64,000 bases of DNA from Phallusia mammillata (GCA_003260075.1 QLIY01000003.1:399671-463670); one strand, 5' to 3'; positions 25,601 through 39,600 are shown, numbered from the stretch's first letter. Numbers and translations are program-made. The notes: a model not told the origin generated them from the letters alone.

Positions 25601-26974
25601 TTTGACGCACGACCTGTCAACAAAATAAATCTTGTATTTAAATACTTGTCGTAAAAATATCAAACAGCATTTTGAGTTAATGCTCAAACATCAAATAGAA
25701 AATTGGTAATCTGTGAAATTACTGTACAAAGTAAACAATTCTACATTCGGTTTTATTGATGTTGTATTATTATGGAGAGTCTGAAATGTACAGCATTGTG
25801 TTATGCTACTATAGTTTCGAAGTACATGTTGCATTGATTTAGTTATTTTTCGAGCATACGTAATGAGAAAAGATGCGGTCAGGGCGCCGCACCTTGAGTA
25901 CAAGTATGATTTGTTGGATTGTAATTTATTTCATGTGAAATATCCTGTTTACATGTGTTATGTAGTTTTATTAAATTTCATTTGTTTTTGTTTTTTCTTT
26001 AAATATGCAAAGCAATTTATACGACAGCCGCTAACGCCATGCCATTATTCTCCTTTTTTCTGACTGTTTTGTTGCTGTTGAGATTTGTTATTAAATGACC
26101 AAGACACTTACTGGATATATTCTGTTTACATGTAGCCTTTTTCTCCATGTTCAATATTATTATGTGTCGTGTCGAAACGACAGATTTATGAAAGGACATT
26201 GTTGTTAACTTTTATTATGCAGTATTGCCACTATTACAACTATAATATGTTATGATATTCGGTATATATAACATAAAATGATACGTTTTTAAGTGTTCGT
26301 GCAATTTGAAAGTAACCATTTTAACATATACGAACCCTGGTATAGTAGTCTGTGGCATACGTGAGAGCTTCGTATTTCATTTCAGCTGGAAATGTATATT
26401 CCTGCAGCCAATCCAATAGCGGCAAGTCGGATCCAGTTCCAATGTAAGCATATTGTGAAGCGTGAATATGGCCATCTATCATTCCTGGCATAAGAAATTG
26501 ACTACAAGCAGAAAATGTAAATGTCTGAAAACACGTTCCAGAACAAGAGTATGGGTTTACCGGCCAAAAGTCATGTCATGGTAGATTTGTTAATATTACA
26601 TGAATTCTTACCCGTGCGTCAGCTTTCTAACTGCGGATTCTTCAAAACGGTGTCTTGTGAGCATTTCATCAATTTTTGACCCTTCCGATACGAAAGCAAT
26701 CTAATATTTTTGAATTGAATAAATATCGCAATATAAATGTCGTATATATGTTTCGTCTATGCTTGTTTTTTAAAAGTAGCCAACAACACAATAATGGCTT
26801 TGGCAATGATCAATCTTGCAGCAAATTGTATTAGCAACCACTTTACGACAACAAACTTCGATTTACCTTTCCTTGCGAGTCAATCCCGATTAAACCGTCT
26901 TCGACAACCAATAGTGAATCATCGTCAGTTGAGTGCACAAAAGGGCCGTGAAACACGGACCGAATTTTAGACAT
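22615..26974 (-). CDS. GDA: Guanine deaminase
   Basis: Zinc amidohydrolase that converts guanine to xanthine in purine breakdown, in the cytosol. Exons, 5' to 3': 26867-26974, 26612-26700, 26336-26501, 25520-25613, 25344-25446, 25256-25283, 24935-25042, 24765-24872, 23499-23596, 23359-23426, 23203-23299, 22973-23144, 22615-22713. The sum is 1338 nt, 445 residues, close to the 454 of the human enzyme. Visible motifs are the metal-binding HxH in GMIDGHIHASQ, NGTTTAAYFATIHTD, the histidine in VQTHIQENH, the histidine in LAHGIYLS, HCPNSNLS and the metal aspartate in GTDVAGGYS. The C-terminal LGDEIGNFEVGKSFDA is typical of the family. All catalytic residues appear intact. One exon is only 28 nt; it supplies RFLKELGSRK and is needed to keep frame. 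The start is the first ATG, with MSKIRSVFHGPFVHST aligning to the vertebrate start. Confidence 0.95.
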
Positions 26975-27330
26975 TATTTCCATATTATATCACATAGGAC
27001 AGAACAGAAGAAAATTAAAACAAAATTTTCAAAAAGAAGTACCAGAGATCTTATCTGCACATAATGTAGGATATTTTTGGTTTAAATTTGACTTTTGGCC
27101 ATTCCAAGAACTCCAGAGATGTTTAATGCACGCTCTCAAAAAGTGTGACCTACTTTACACCACACGCCGCAGCACTAAAATCACAGGCCACTCTCGTTCA
27201 CATACACGTAGCGTGATGTGGTAGAAACCAGACACTTTCTAGATATTAATCTTATCGATGAGTTTACATCTAGGTTGGGTTTGCCAGACACCCGGAATTT
27301 CCGGACAAATTCGGAATTGCGGCGTAAAAT

Positions 27331-27341
27331 CCCCCCCCCCC
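27331..27341. repeat. Isolated 11-C run
   Basis: Unlike most C-runs in the window, I cannot find a duplicated flank. The left flank ends GGCGTAAAAT and the right begins CTCGTAAATA; the two sides look unrelated. It may be a join whose second allele was trimmed, or a genuine homopolymer. Confidence 0.6.
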
Positions 27342-28452
27342 TCGTAAATAATTTTCAGACACACTTTTAATGTGCGCAATTTTAGTGTCTGACGAGCAAA
27401 CATACAGTAGTTCTCAAAATTATTTTCCTTTGGGACTTAAAGGTTTACGATTTAACTGTTTTCTGTGCCATTTTTGATGCACGATCAATCCACGTGATGA
27501 GAAACAACTAATCAGCATGAATTGAAAGACAATTAGGGTATTTTTGCGTAGAAACCTAATATAACGCTGTTTAAAGGACCGGATCGTCTTAAAAGTATGT
27601 CCATCCATGTCGCTTTTTACGTCTATTTGGGCCGTTATTTTCACCATTAAACTTATGAACAGATCCGTATATAGTGTTCCTACGTCCATCAGTTATGAAA
27701 AATCACAAAAAATGCCAAATATGGGGTTATTTGGGCTGTTAACTTGTAACAACATGCCATACAACGAATGTTTGACGTCATCAAAGATTAAAGCCTTCAG
27801 GAATTTTGCGCACGCACATACGGAAGCTCCAATGTAACTTGTGTCATCACGTTTTCAACACATCACGTTTTGTTTGTTTCGTTTGGCATCATTCATTATT
27901 ATTATTCGGTCACTGCATTTTGAAAACCCTTACTCCTTCAAGACAAACGTACGACGTAAGTACTTATTTCAGTAAAACACGGGTATTCAGTAAAACACGT
28001 GACATAATAGATGACTATATTTACAAGCGGTAAACGTTTCATCCATGTAAATACGCATGTCTTGCCAATAATGAATGGACCGAATGCAAGGCACATAAAA
28101 AAAAGGAAGCAGATTATCACAGTAATTCTTGAAATTATTGAAGTGGCTTTAAAGGTGCAGGTACATTTGCATTCGACCATGTTAGGCCAACATTTACGCA
28201 TGCCTGAACATGGCATATTTACCTACTGTTTACGTGTGCGTGCCAAGTGTTTGAATACAATGCCAGACATGAAGTAAGAGCATTACAACCAACTTTTTAG
28301 GAAATAAGACCGGCCACAGAATGTTAGCATTTAATTGTTTCAATTGGCCTTATACTGCAGAGGATTAAAAGCAAAAAAATCCACGCACAAGAATATGGAT
28401 TACAGTTGCAATTATATGCCATTAGTTGTTAGTTTAAACATTACAAAGTAAA

Positions 28453-28656
28453 TACATAAAGTATGAAGAGATACGGTAATCTGAAACTTCTTGGATGATG
28501 TACCCAGAAAAAAAAATGTTTTGCAAAAAATTATTTGTAAAAACTTGAGGCCCCCCCCCCCTACATAAAGTATGAAGAGATACGGTAATCTGAAACTTCT
28601 TGGATGATGCACCCAGAAAAAAATGTTTTGCAAAAATTTATTTGTAAAAACTTGAG
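28453..28656. repeat. Direct duplication around an 11-C run
   Basis: 28453-28550 and 28562-28656 are near identical, with small A-run length differences, separated by C-run 28551-28561. Intergenic. Confidence 0.85.
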
Positions 28657-29212
28657 GTAATGTAGGCAATTAACGAATTTCGGTTACTCTCGTAAGATTA
28701 TATCTGTGGCGAGATGAAACGTCATTACGTTTGTTCATGCTGAGAATAAACGTAGGTGTGCGTCAAACAGAGATTTCCCGAAATTACATTTTTCTCTCCA
28801 GCTTTTTTCCGCCTAAATCTGATAGTTTCTCTCTAAACATAATTTTAAATTCGTGGCATATACTACCATGAAGACCTACTCAATAACCTGATTTCTTTCT
28901 CTGTCCTGTAAGTTTTTTAGTGTTTGATAAACGTAAACATTAATAATACTTGACCACCATTATACGTTCAAATTTTTGCTCGGAAATACCACCCTGGTTT
29001 ACAAACCTTGAGAAACTTTTACTGCACAGCGTCTCATTATCTTCGTATTTCAACCAAAATAGACTTGTTTTGATCTGTAACGCCCACTTGTACTTGCACG
29101 CCTGAATTAGTCCGTCTCGTACCACCTTTTCAACCTTTCTTTATTTCGTACGTTTTATAAAATGCAAACACTTTGTGACCTTACACATTCATGCGCTAGT
29201 TCGAACAACTGC

Positions 29213-29385
29213 GAGTGAAATGCTGTTTGCATTTAACGTAATATATGCGCCAAAAGAAAAGTACCAGTTGTGTGCCATAAAAGGTGGTAAACGGGAGCTT
29301 TGAACACATAGCATTGTGCGGAAGAACCCCCCCCCCGAGTGAAATGCTGTTTGCATTTAACGTAATATATGCGCCAAAAGAAAAC
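29213..29385. repeat. Short direct duplication around a 10-C run
   Basis: About 48 bases starting GAGTGAAATGCTG at 29213 recur at 29337 after the C-run 29327-29336. The left copy carries about 65 further bases before the run that are not repeated, so the join is asymmetric here. Confidence 0.8.
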
Positions 29386-30244
29386 ACGGACTAAAAGCAC
29401 GAAATATTAGATCAGACTGTACAAAGGTCTTTTCACACAACTTTAATTCGTTTTGTCTTAGTTATATGCCATATTTCTCAAAAACCGAACATTTTTGACA
29501 AAATACTTCACGTAAGAGCTGTTCTCAACTTATGTTTAAACCAAAAACTTACGTAACACACGGCAGCAGAAAATTAATGTAAACACTATGAGCGCATTGT
29601 GATTTTCCGGTACGTGATATAGTTGAGTCATATATGACTACGTAAATTGGTTTCAGAACTCGCTGTCGCGTAATGCAACACTTGGTCACATTACAAATTT
29701 GGTCAAACCATAAAATATTCAGCCTGCCAATACAGAAACAAGTATAACTTGAACAATAAAAGCAGTCATTGGCAAAACGATGCCATTTTTTAAACACATG
29801 TTTTATTTTTGTTAAAAAAAACACATAACTTATATCATTTTCTTTCAATACACCATTACTTGATCATAAACTTGGGAGACACAAGGCCCTTTTAGCACAC
29901 TATGAAAATGCAGTGGTGCAGCCGGCGGATGCGGTTGCAAAAGCCAATTTATGCGGCCGTGAACATGTGTATTTAAATACGACCTGACGACAGTAAATTG
30001 GTTGATAACTTTTTGGTACACATTTGGCATAAATCTGGTCTGTATGGATTTATCGGGTTTGGAAGATATAAATATTGATGCACCGAAGTTTCGGTTGACC
30101 TAAACTTTTCGGCCGAACATGATTTTTTGTCGATGTTTTGGTTTCGGCCCAAACTTTGTTCAAAATTGTTAAGTAAACGTCTAAAACTTTCAATTTTGCC
30201 ACTTCAAAAAACTTGAGTAAACTAATCTAGTGTCTAGAAACAAG

Positions 30245-30387
30245 TTTTATTTAGCTTATGTGTAAAAGTTATTTTTGAGTGTCATAAATGAGTTTATCTG
30301 CATCAACAAGCCCCCCCCCCTTTTATTTAGCTTATGTGTAAAAGTTATTTTTGAGTGTCATAAATGAGATTATCTGCATCAACAAGG
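30245..30387. repeat. Direct duplication around a 10-C run
   Basis: 30245-30310 recurs at 30321-30387 with one evident substitution (GAGTTT versus GAGATT), separated by C-run 30311-30320. Confidence 0.85.
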
Positions 30388-30508
30388 CAAGGTTCGGTTG
30401 AAAACAGGGTTTTAGGTTCGGATTGAGCCGAAATTATATGTCAGGTTTAGGTCGGAACATTTTAGGGCCGGTTCGGTGAATCACCAGTATATAGTACTGG
30501 CCCAGTGG

Positions 30509-30688
30509 CAGTGGTGGGATGCAAATTATTTGTCAGACGGTTCTATCACAAAAGTCATATATTTTAGCCGGTTCTGTTGTAAAAAGTCCACTGACAGTAA
30601 CCAGTAATGCTAACCGGTTCGGTGATCTCATAAAATTTTGTGAGACGGTTCTATAGAATCGGTGCAAACCAGCTGAATCCCACCACTG
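30509..30688. mobile_element. hAT-type MITE, 180 bp (family with 60623-60804)
   Basis: Starts CAGTGGTGGGAT and ends with its near inverse ATCCCACCACTG. It is flanked by perfect 8-bp direct repeats CCCAGTGG (30501-30508 and 30689-30696). The interior, with CAGTAACCAGTAATGCTAACC, is shared with the copy at 60623-60804, showing a dispersed family. There is no coding capacity. Confidence 0.9.
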
Positions 30689-31746
30689 CCCAGTGGCCAT
30701 ACGCGTCAGACTTTTGGAACACCCATATTATGTGGAAACAATGAATTAATATAGGCAACATTTCGTAGCAATAGGCCCATAGATGAAGATTTCTTAAACA
30801 GAATATCTCGAAATAGGAATAAAGCAAAAAATATTCTGAGAGATATAATGAGACAAATCAGATTTCATTTTATCATGAATTCATAAACAAAAGCATAGAC
30901 GTACTTGGCGGCCGTTGGTGCAATAACAACCTTTGATTGTGAAAAGGTTTTGCACTTCTGCTATAAAGCTCAGATTTTAGTAGGTAGTAGCCTTGCGGAC
31001 AAATAGTTTTCATAAACAGTTTAAAATAGCATTCAAATTAAAATTGGTAATCAGTTATATTCAAAGTACTAATTAACCTACCATACTGTGAAGACTGAGT
31101 GTGATCAGGTGACATGAACGAAGATTGATCCAATTGTTGTAAACTCACCACACACTAATTGAAGCACAGGGGCAAACGTAGGAAAAGTAGGTTGGTAAAC
31201 ACTTATGGATAACGCTGTCTTTGGTTTATTTCTCACCGAATGTCAAAGGATAAAACCCTAGTACCCTGTCTAAGGTCTAAAACAGCTCTTTTAAATATGA
31301 GAGAATTAGCGGGAGTTGTACTTGTCAGACCAACAGGTCACACTTAGGGAGATTAACTTGAATGTCATGTTCTAGATTTGTATTTGTATTTGCTGAAACA
31401 GGTTTTATTTGCTTTTCAATGTCAACAATCTGAGACGCGACAGGCGTTGCAGTTATGAACGAATTGCGTAAAAACGTTGTAACTGGAATATTCAGCAGCA
31501 AGCAGGCTGTTACTATTTTCGTACCTTGCCCGATTAAAAATCTACACAGTGCAGTGTTAAAATTGTGTTTGACATAAACAATTCAAAGACAAGTACGTAG
31601 TTATGTCCACAAAAGCATCAGGTAAACAAAAAAAGATCGACGAAATTTAAACAAAACAATAAAAGAATGAAAAAGGAATACTTTGTTCCAGCCAACCACC
31701 AAACCGTGCTGACCATGTTGTCCCATTTGTCCGAGTACGACTAGAC

Positions 31747-32241
31747 CAGGGGTGCACAACCTGCGGCCGAAGAGACGAGTTTGTGCGGCCGTGAACATGT
31801 TCATTAAAATATGTAGATTGGCGGCCGTGACGTAAATAAAAACTCTTTTGCCAACGTTTTTGATCTTTAAACTGCTCTGAACAGATTTTGTAGAACTAAG
31901 AAGAGTATTACCAGCCAAGTAGCCATATGCGTCAGCCTTTTTGTGCCTATTGTGTGCAAACAATACAAAAAAACAGATACCGCAAGCATCACAGTATAGA
32001 TTATGACGTCATAAACAATTAAGACTGATCGTCAGACTGTTCAGCTCAGTCTGTGCATCAAGTTATAGAAATTAATGTAGGCATTTAAGGCGTCATTAAA
32101 TGGTATATATATATATATGTATAATATAAGTATTTCTTTACATCGGTAATTTTAAAACACAAGCAAGCAGGCAATTGGCGACCGTTGGTGAAATAAATAT
32201 CTGCGATGCGGCCGTCATAGCGAAAAGGTTGTGCACCCCTG
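31747..32241. mobile_element. hAT-type MITE, 495 bp
   Basis: Begins CAGGGGTGCACAACCT and ends AGGTTGTGCACCCCTG, a perfect terminal inverted repeat. Perfect 8-bp target duplications GACTAGAC lie at 31739-31746 and 32242-32249. Subterminal GCGGCCGT words repeat on both sides. There is no transposase. Older relatives lie at 29911-30960 and 47433-48452. Confidence 0.93.
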
Positions 32242-33675
32242 GACTAGACGCACAAAAAGTGAGCCAACTTTAATAAGCTATTATCTAACGTTACATTTAC
32301 AAACGACCAGTCTGTGTGCACAGTATTGTATGATCGACTCAAGTGTGATGTTAACAATATTGTTAGCGACATGAAAAAACGAAATTAGCAAATATCCCAG
32401 AACAAAAAATGTCGTTCAGTCTCGTTCTGTTCCAATATGAAACCAAGGGCGGGTATTGTTTCTAGGGGGAGGGCGATCGCCCCATTAACCCGGGGTCGGA
32501 GCCTAGCTTACTACACATAATGGGAATGTGTCTTCGTTAAATCAAAGAGAATAAACTAGCATTCCAAGGCAAAGTTAATGTTTTCAATTTAAATTAATCA
32601 AGATGCTTACTTCCACACAAATATATTCTACTTTTATTTTCATATTCTACTTTTGTTTGCGCTCAAATAGTATTGCGACGACAACGTGTGCTGCGGCATA
32701 CAGCTTAACCTCAAGTAGCGGAGTAAACTAAAGATGTAGTAAAATAACGATGCTAGCTGCATTTGTGTCTATATTACGGTAAATTGCTCGATCTTTCGTA
32801 CACTAACACAAAAATAAAATTGCTTGTTTCTATTAATTTACATGATAACGATGCCACCTGTTTTTAATGCATTTCACCTGAGTTTTACAGTTAGCACGTA
32901 CCCAAACCATCTTCTCATAACGCAAGACACTATAAACTTTTGCGTCATAAGGCACTTTGTGCACAATACTGTTTCATTGTGGCAATAATAATATCTACTG
33001 ATAATTTATTTTTACATAAAAATCGATACAAGAAAATTATAGACCACTTACAAAAGTACTAACCCTACTATACAGTGAATGATGGATGTGATCAATTAAC
33101 AAAATAGAAAGTAACCAAAAAAGTATTGTGTAGAGTGAATCAATACCAAACACTTTGTGGAACATAGTTTCCGACCAAATAAAAATCTGTGCAACGGCCA
33201 GAGTGTGTAATACTTGCATAGCCCACCTTGCTGCAAACGCAAAACATACACAGTATGAAGAGAAGGTCGGTAAACACTTGTGGTAAACAGTATTTTCCTT
33301 TTCTCTCTGAGAAACATTATGTTTATACCCCAACAAAGATAAAAGGTACCCTTCGAAAACAAAGAAGGTCCGTGAGGGCTTAAACACTGGTCCAGAAAAC
33401 TTAGTCACGGTACAATGTAAACAACCAGGTTTGGAAGACACGAAAAATTTGCATGATAAAAAAATAATTGTAAAAAGACGATGAACGAGTGAGTAATCAT
33501 GTGTACAAGGGCATAAAGTAAACAAATCCTCTAACACTTTAACATAATCGAAAAGTAACGTTTTTTCAAAAAAAATTGCTATCTTCACCAAAGGGATCAA
33601 AACATTTCTGACTGCGTTGAACACCATGCACCGGAGGACGGGAACATGGATAAAAAAGAGCCAAATCGGCAGCTG

Positions 33676-36600
33676 TCAGGCTCGAACGGAAAAACCGTTT
33701 CCCCGAATCGCTTCTCTGTAGGCAACGTGAGCTCGAATCTTTTTCGTCAAGAGTTCCCGCCTCACGATTTTTACATCTTCCTCCGCTTGGTGGCGCAGCT
33801 AAAATGCAAAGTTATATTTAAGCGACATTTTACAATCTCTTTCAAATATCCATAGAAAGACAATTTTCTTGTTTGATAGATGACAATACATATAGTTCAG
33901 GTAGAGCGCAAGGGTCACATCAAAAGTTTTACCGAATTTCTGTCAAAAAAATCTTTTGTCAGCGTTGCACAACATTAGGCAAGAATGCAAAAGTGTCAAA
34001 CCATATGTCTAAAAGTTAATTCCAGCTTATGTAAACTTAATAAACGCTATTGCATTATTTGCGGACAATATTGCAATATTTGCGCATAATTGCCCAACAA
34101 AAAAACGTTAGCACTGACTTTAAACAAAACAAAAATCGTTTTTGTAACCGCCAGTAAAGGTAACATTTTTTCCGGTAATGATTACCTTGATTTCACCAGT
34201 TAACTTGATCTTTGCATCTTCAATCTTTCGCCTCAGTCCGTCTATGTCGTGTTGCAACCGCGTTACTTGTATTTTGCTGTTGCTCTGAAGCAGTAACGCC
34301 ATTGCAATACAAAAATAACATGTCAAGTTCAAAACAAAACTTACTCAAATTTGGAATGTCAGACACAGCCTACAATTGTTTTTCAAAATACAAATTCGTT
34401 TATTTGGACCAACGTGTTTCAATCAAGAAATCTTTTACGGCAAATTCGTTTTAAAACTGTTTGACTTTCAAAAACTTGTGTTCAGGATTACACATTCTAA
34501 CAAATCTTACTCCGTCGATTGGAGGCATGCTGTTTCACTACTGCTAGTTGAAAATCAATATGCAACAGATCTTGTCGCGTTTCAAGCGCATTAAAACGAC
34601 TGTATGATTTGATCTAAAAATGGGGCAAAGTATTGCAATGATTAAAGCGCGGTTAGTAAGTTATGTTAAGAATGATGCGGGTTGGGTCGAAACAGAAGGC
34701 AAAATATGCATGTCAGTTGTTTGCAAAATCCGCTTAAAATTATAATTGCAAATCATACGACTTTGGGTTACGATTAGTACTGGTAACCATTTTAAAACAA
34801 CCTCCATAATCAGACAGATTATAGAGCTAAATACCCTTCTGTGGGCATTGTTTGGTTGAACAAGTTTGTATACCTCTAGTTACCTCGCGAAGGTGTTTTC
34901 TTTTGATCTTATATAATCGATAAACAGTAAAACGTATGTCAGATGAACGTGTATGATATGTGCCTAACCTACCTTTACTGAACCCCCCCCCCAAGGTGTT
35001 TTCTTTTGATCTTATATAATCGATAAACAGTAAAACGTATACGTATACATATATGTCAGATGAACGTGTATGATATGTGCCTAACCTACCTTTACTGAGG
35101 GTCTGCTTGTGACTGAAGGCAGGAACGTTGGATATCTTCGTTTCTCGCTGATTTTTTCGCCCTCTAACGCAGACACCAAGCGTCTGTGCGATCTAAAACG
35201 CAATTTAGAAGGTATGTACGTGGGAAGGACTAATAAAAACCTTTTTTGAGCTCACGGCACAGCAACACGTTAATTTTTTGTTTACAACACTTGGCCCCCC
35301 CCCCCCCCCCCCGGATAAAAAGCTTTTCAAAACAGTAGCCTAGGGCCCTAGCCTATATCTCTAAGGTAGCCTAATAGGTGAATCAGGTTTGATAACAAAT
35401 AAAATCTAAAATAGTACCGTTATCATTTACAATAGGCTACATTATCCTAAAATCAGATGACTCTGCAATCCAGAATAATTCAGAGATGTCTTTTACGGCA
35501 AAGTAGGTTGGTTTTAATAAATAGGAAATAACTACACAAAAATATCAAAGGGTCCAACTTGCTGTATAAAAAGCGCAATTGGAGAGTGTGAAGTTGAATC
35601 AAGCGAAATTCTTGTTAGTTACTTACGTGTCTAGCTCGCTTTGAAGTCTACGGCAGATGTCTTCAAGTGGCATCGTCCGCTTCTTTTCTTCAAAAAACTT
35701 TTTCTTCCACATATCACGAACTGCGTGAAGGCCAATTAAACAAGAGAACGTTAAACACACAAAATGCAAAACAAATATAAATCCTGAATTAAACAAAGGT
35801 CAAGAACCGATACCACTCTATTTGTGTAATGTCTAACGGTCGCGCGTGTACTAAATAGGACCAACTAAGCTTTCATTCTCAAAATGTAACAAGTGGTTAT
35901 GGAGTGTGGTTGCTTCATGCTACATTTAGAACTGAACAATAATAAATAATTTAACAAAAACCTCCTTGGGCTGGATATTCAAGAACTTGATTACAAATCG
36001 TTATCGCTTTTCTAAATGATAAAACCTGTCCTGTAACTAGTTTCCATTTATTTGTCCTAATACAAAGCAACGTTCAAAGTAAGTTGTGATAAGTGGAGGC
36101 TGTACAATGCAACATTTCATGGTTGCTATCACAAAATCGAAGTCTGTTGTGTTCTTTCTGTGTAAAGGCATTTTTGTTTCCAAAAGAAGGGCAGAATGAT
36201 GACTGGTCAGGGAAAGATGGAGTCAATGACCACTCTTCGTCAAACTGAAGGCCGAGTGACGGTGGAGGCACTCCAGCGCCACCATGCGTCATTGTAAAGC
36301 GAACTTTTTTGCCCACCGAAGAGTTGACTTGGGGCAAGATTGGAGCAAACGAGGATTTTCTGCGATGAGAGCTCACTTTTCTAACTCTTTTTGTATGCAA
36401 GTCTTCTTGTGACAAGACGCTTTGCTTCCACTTATCTGTGCTGTCGTCCGAGATGCTACCTGATTGCAGGAAACGAGATGGTTTCAAATTAAAGTAAGGG
36501 AGTCGCTGTATATGGTGAGGTGATCAGTTTTAACTAAACAGTTACCTAAATAAAAAATACATCAATCAAATTGGTATGACATCGTCACATATCTGACCAT

Positions 36601-39600
36601 TGTTAGGATACATGAGAAATGACCTGAATTGTGACCAGGCTTCGTTTAAATTTTGCACCCGAGCAAAGTCGCAAAACAACGAAGTAGCAGCAATCATTAG
36701 CGGGACTTAAGTATCGCAAAGGACATAATGGTTCGGAGGTTGCTGGTAATTGAACAATGCGCAGTGCGTGGACAATAGCATAAGAGCGATCGCTTTACAC
36801 TTTTTTCGTGTAGCAGCATCGCCTTTCAGTCTCGCGCGTGCGCCTGACACCACTGACGCAGCCGGGGCCGCTAACAGTGAATCTTTCTGTCCTTGTCGAA
36901 CAAGCTGACGCGCGCCTGGAATCGCAGAGTACATTGAGATTCGGTGACACGCGGTTGAGTGCAGTGATCGATAAAGCCGGCAAAGCTACGTCGCCACACT
37001 CACCTGTGATTTGTTGTCAGTAAATAGGACGCTACATTACACAGCGTCGCAAAGGGTTGTAAATCGACAGATTTACGCAACGCTTTGGGAGAAATTTTAA
37101 CCTTGTTCTATTTTGGTATGAAGCAACTAATCCCGGGTGTCGGTTGCAAACTGATATTACCCGTTTCTCTATCACGTATCAACAACAACCTTTTCTTTAA
37201 TTTGCTGCAAATTTTAATTCGTGCGTTTTATTTGCTTAAGCGTAGTACAACTTGTTGCATAACCAATATTGATGAAAACATGGCCTATGATGAAAGGGGC
37301 GGGGACCTGCGATTGCACAGTTTTAAACAGTTATACAAAGTATCTGTGACAACGCACTATGTTTACAGTTTGTTTTGGTTCCCATACAGCTTTAACAACC
37401 ATGCTTGACTGCATAAAATGACCGATACATGACAAGCTGATGTAACCTTTGGCCCGGACGACAAGCGAAAGAGGATCCGCACTGAGATAAGCACCAACTC
37501 ATGTATAGCCTACCTATCGGTTTTCCGCGATGAATTAAGCCAAAATGTCTCTTTTTGTCCATCTCGGTGTGGAAGACGTAATAGCATCCAGGTACGTGGC
37601 ATTTTTCACCGCCGCTCTGCTTTTTCTTCGCGCTCTTTATGCGAGGAAATTGTTTCTCAAAATCGGCGCCAGCTGAAACTCAAAAGCTTTACCCCACGTA
37701 TTCTGCGTAATCCTTGCAACAATGCCCACTCCAATCTCGCAGACGTGCTCACTACCGCTGTGCTGGTTTAAAGCCAAAATATATTAGGTCTCCCAATGCT
37801 GTCTGTATCCCTTCCTTACAGTTTCCGCTGTTTACTAATAACTTTGGAACTTGACTTAGGCAATAACTCCCAAGTTTGTTACTGGCGCTGACAGCAAAAT
37901 GTTTTGTCTGGCATAACTGAGTCTTTTGGTGAGAGTGCCGAACCTTTGTCATTCAAGTGAATAAAAAACATGTAACATACCTGATGTTCTTTTTTGGTTG
38001 AGTTTGGATGTGGTTACTTTGGCTTGTTTAACCAAGTCTTGTCGCTCTTTTTCAGCAAGCCGTCTGCTGTTTCTGGCGTTCTGAAGCTGTGACCATAGTT
38101 TGGCACCTAAAAATGTATGTTACGTCAACGATCGTAGGCTCCCCAACGGGCAAAGAAATTGATACCACGCAGCACATTAAACGTTTCATAAAGTATTTTA
38201 TCCAGTTGGTGAAACAATGTTCGCTTTAAACATAATCTTCTAAGTTACTTTCGGGCAGCACTAAACTTCTGTTACCCGTAAACAAATTTCGTGGTTGTGG
38301 GTAAACTGTTGGGACAACTGAAGTTAGTTGGGTCATATGTTTAAATCGGAAAGAACTTTTATCACTCGATCCAACCAAAACCATTTAACAATGTTGCGTT
38401 TTGACAGAAAAAAATAAACATAGAAATGGTAGTCATGGCATTTACTGCATGGTGAAAAAGACAACTGAAATATAGAAATATTACGTGATGACAGCTATTA
38501 CTAGTTTGGAATCAATGTATTATTAACCGTTTAGTTGGGGACGAAAAAAACGTCATATGAAATATGCGTGTTTGAGTCCCTGACATTATTATGTAAATAA
38601 GCATGAAAATGATGTTCTCACGGTCTGAACTGCCAAGACGCTTTTCGGTTTCATTTTCTTGTTTAACAGTTGATACTTGGGGAGGAGGTTCATGTTTGGC
38701 GGAAGACGACTAAAACAGAAAACATGCTGTTGCATTAAACATACTCACCGAGAGAGAAATTCGCTTAAATATACAATACACACACCTTGCTTTCATTGGG
38801 TCTGGGCGACGACGCTGGTGTTGTAACCACCTCTTGTTGTTCAACAGCGGGTTTGTGAAACTTTGGAATGCGGATAGGAGACGGAGACGCTTGGTGAGTG
38901 ATTTCTTTCTGCACCTGTCAAAACATCCCCATCACCACGCACTCGAAAAAACGTGCCAACCCGAGCTAGTAAGCCTAAATCTTTGGCCATGATTGAGCTA
39001 CAACAGATACATGTCGTGTTATGATAAGAAAACGCATGACGTCAAGCAATAAGCAACATCATTGAGCCGTCACTCACCAAGTGGGTTTGGCTGAGAGCAA
39101 AGAAAATATTTGTGTTATAGTGAAGTTGTTTTTGAACAATGCATTGAACGAACATTTGGTGTTTAGAAGCATAAACATGAATGTCATGATTAGACAATCT
39201 TTACCTTGACAAAATGAAAGCCATGGGTGTATGGTAAAAATGTTACAATGTGTCAAGGCGATGTAATGAAATTTAAAACTTTACTGTACACGAAAACAGA
39301 ACAAAGACATTTTAGTTCTGTATGCTATATATTAAATGAGCTACATTAAAAGTACATATACCTGTAATTATGGTTGCATGATTTGTAATTGCACATTAAT
39401 ATTTACTACCACCACAAAACACACACACACATTACAAGGACTAAAATAAGGAAAATCAGTGCACTGCAAATAATTTAAGAAATCGTGTTTCATGCATTTA
39501 TGATTGTTATTTTGCAAAGAAAGTTAGTAAAGAGAAATCACACAAAAATGTAAGTTCTCTACAACACCACTCAAATAAAGTCTTACATCAGTTTGCTTAA

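Larger units (their letters stand above)
29911..30960. mobile_element. Degraded copy of the 31.7-kb hAT MITE family, carrying later insertions
   Basis: The left end CAGTGGTGCAGCC... with GCGGCCGTGAACATGT close by, and the right end GGCGGCCGTTGGTGCAATAA...GGTTTTGCACTTCTG, match the ends of the intact element at 31747-32241. No target duplication is recognisable (TGAAAATG versus CTATAAAG), so it is old. Inside are a possible inverted-repeat element with CACCGAA ends (about 30079-30477), a C-run duplication, and the clear MITE at 30509-30688. Confidence 0.5.
26975..33675. other. Gene-free region rich in small transposable elements
   Basis: No gene is supported in 6.7 kb. Contents include an isolated 11-C run (27331-27341), three C-run duplications, and hAT-type elements at 29911-30960, 30509-30688 and 31747-32241. 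A TA-rich microsatellite is near 32104-32120. A 196-codon open frame at 33037-33627 (minus) is Phe/Ser-rich, matches nothing known to me and is probably chance in AT-rich DNA just past the SPATA1 stop. Confidence 0.6.

Noticed and set aside
33037..33627. 196-codon open frame on the minus strand
   Set aside because: Rich in Phe/Ser/Cys from T-rich DNA, no recognisable domain, starts 49 nt after the SPATA1 stop and overlaps likely 3' UTR. Chance or UTR is more likely than a gene.
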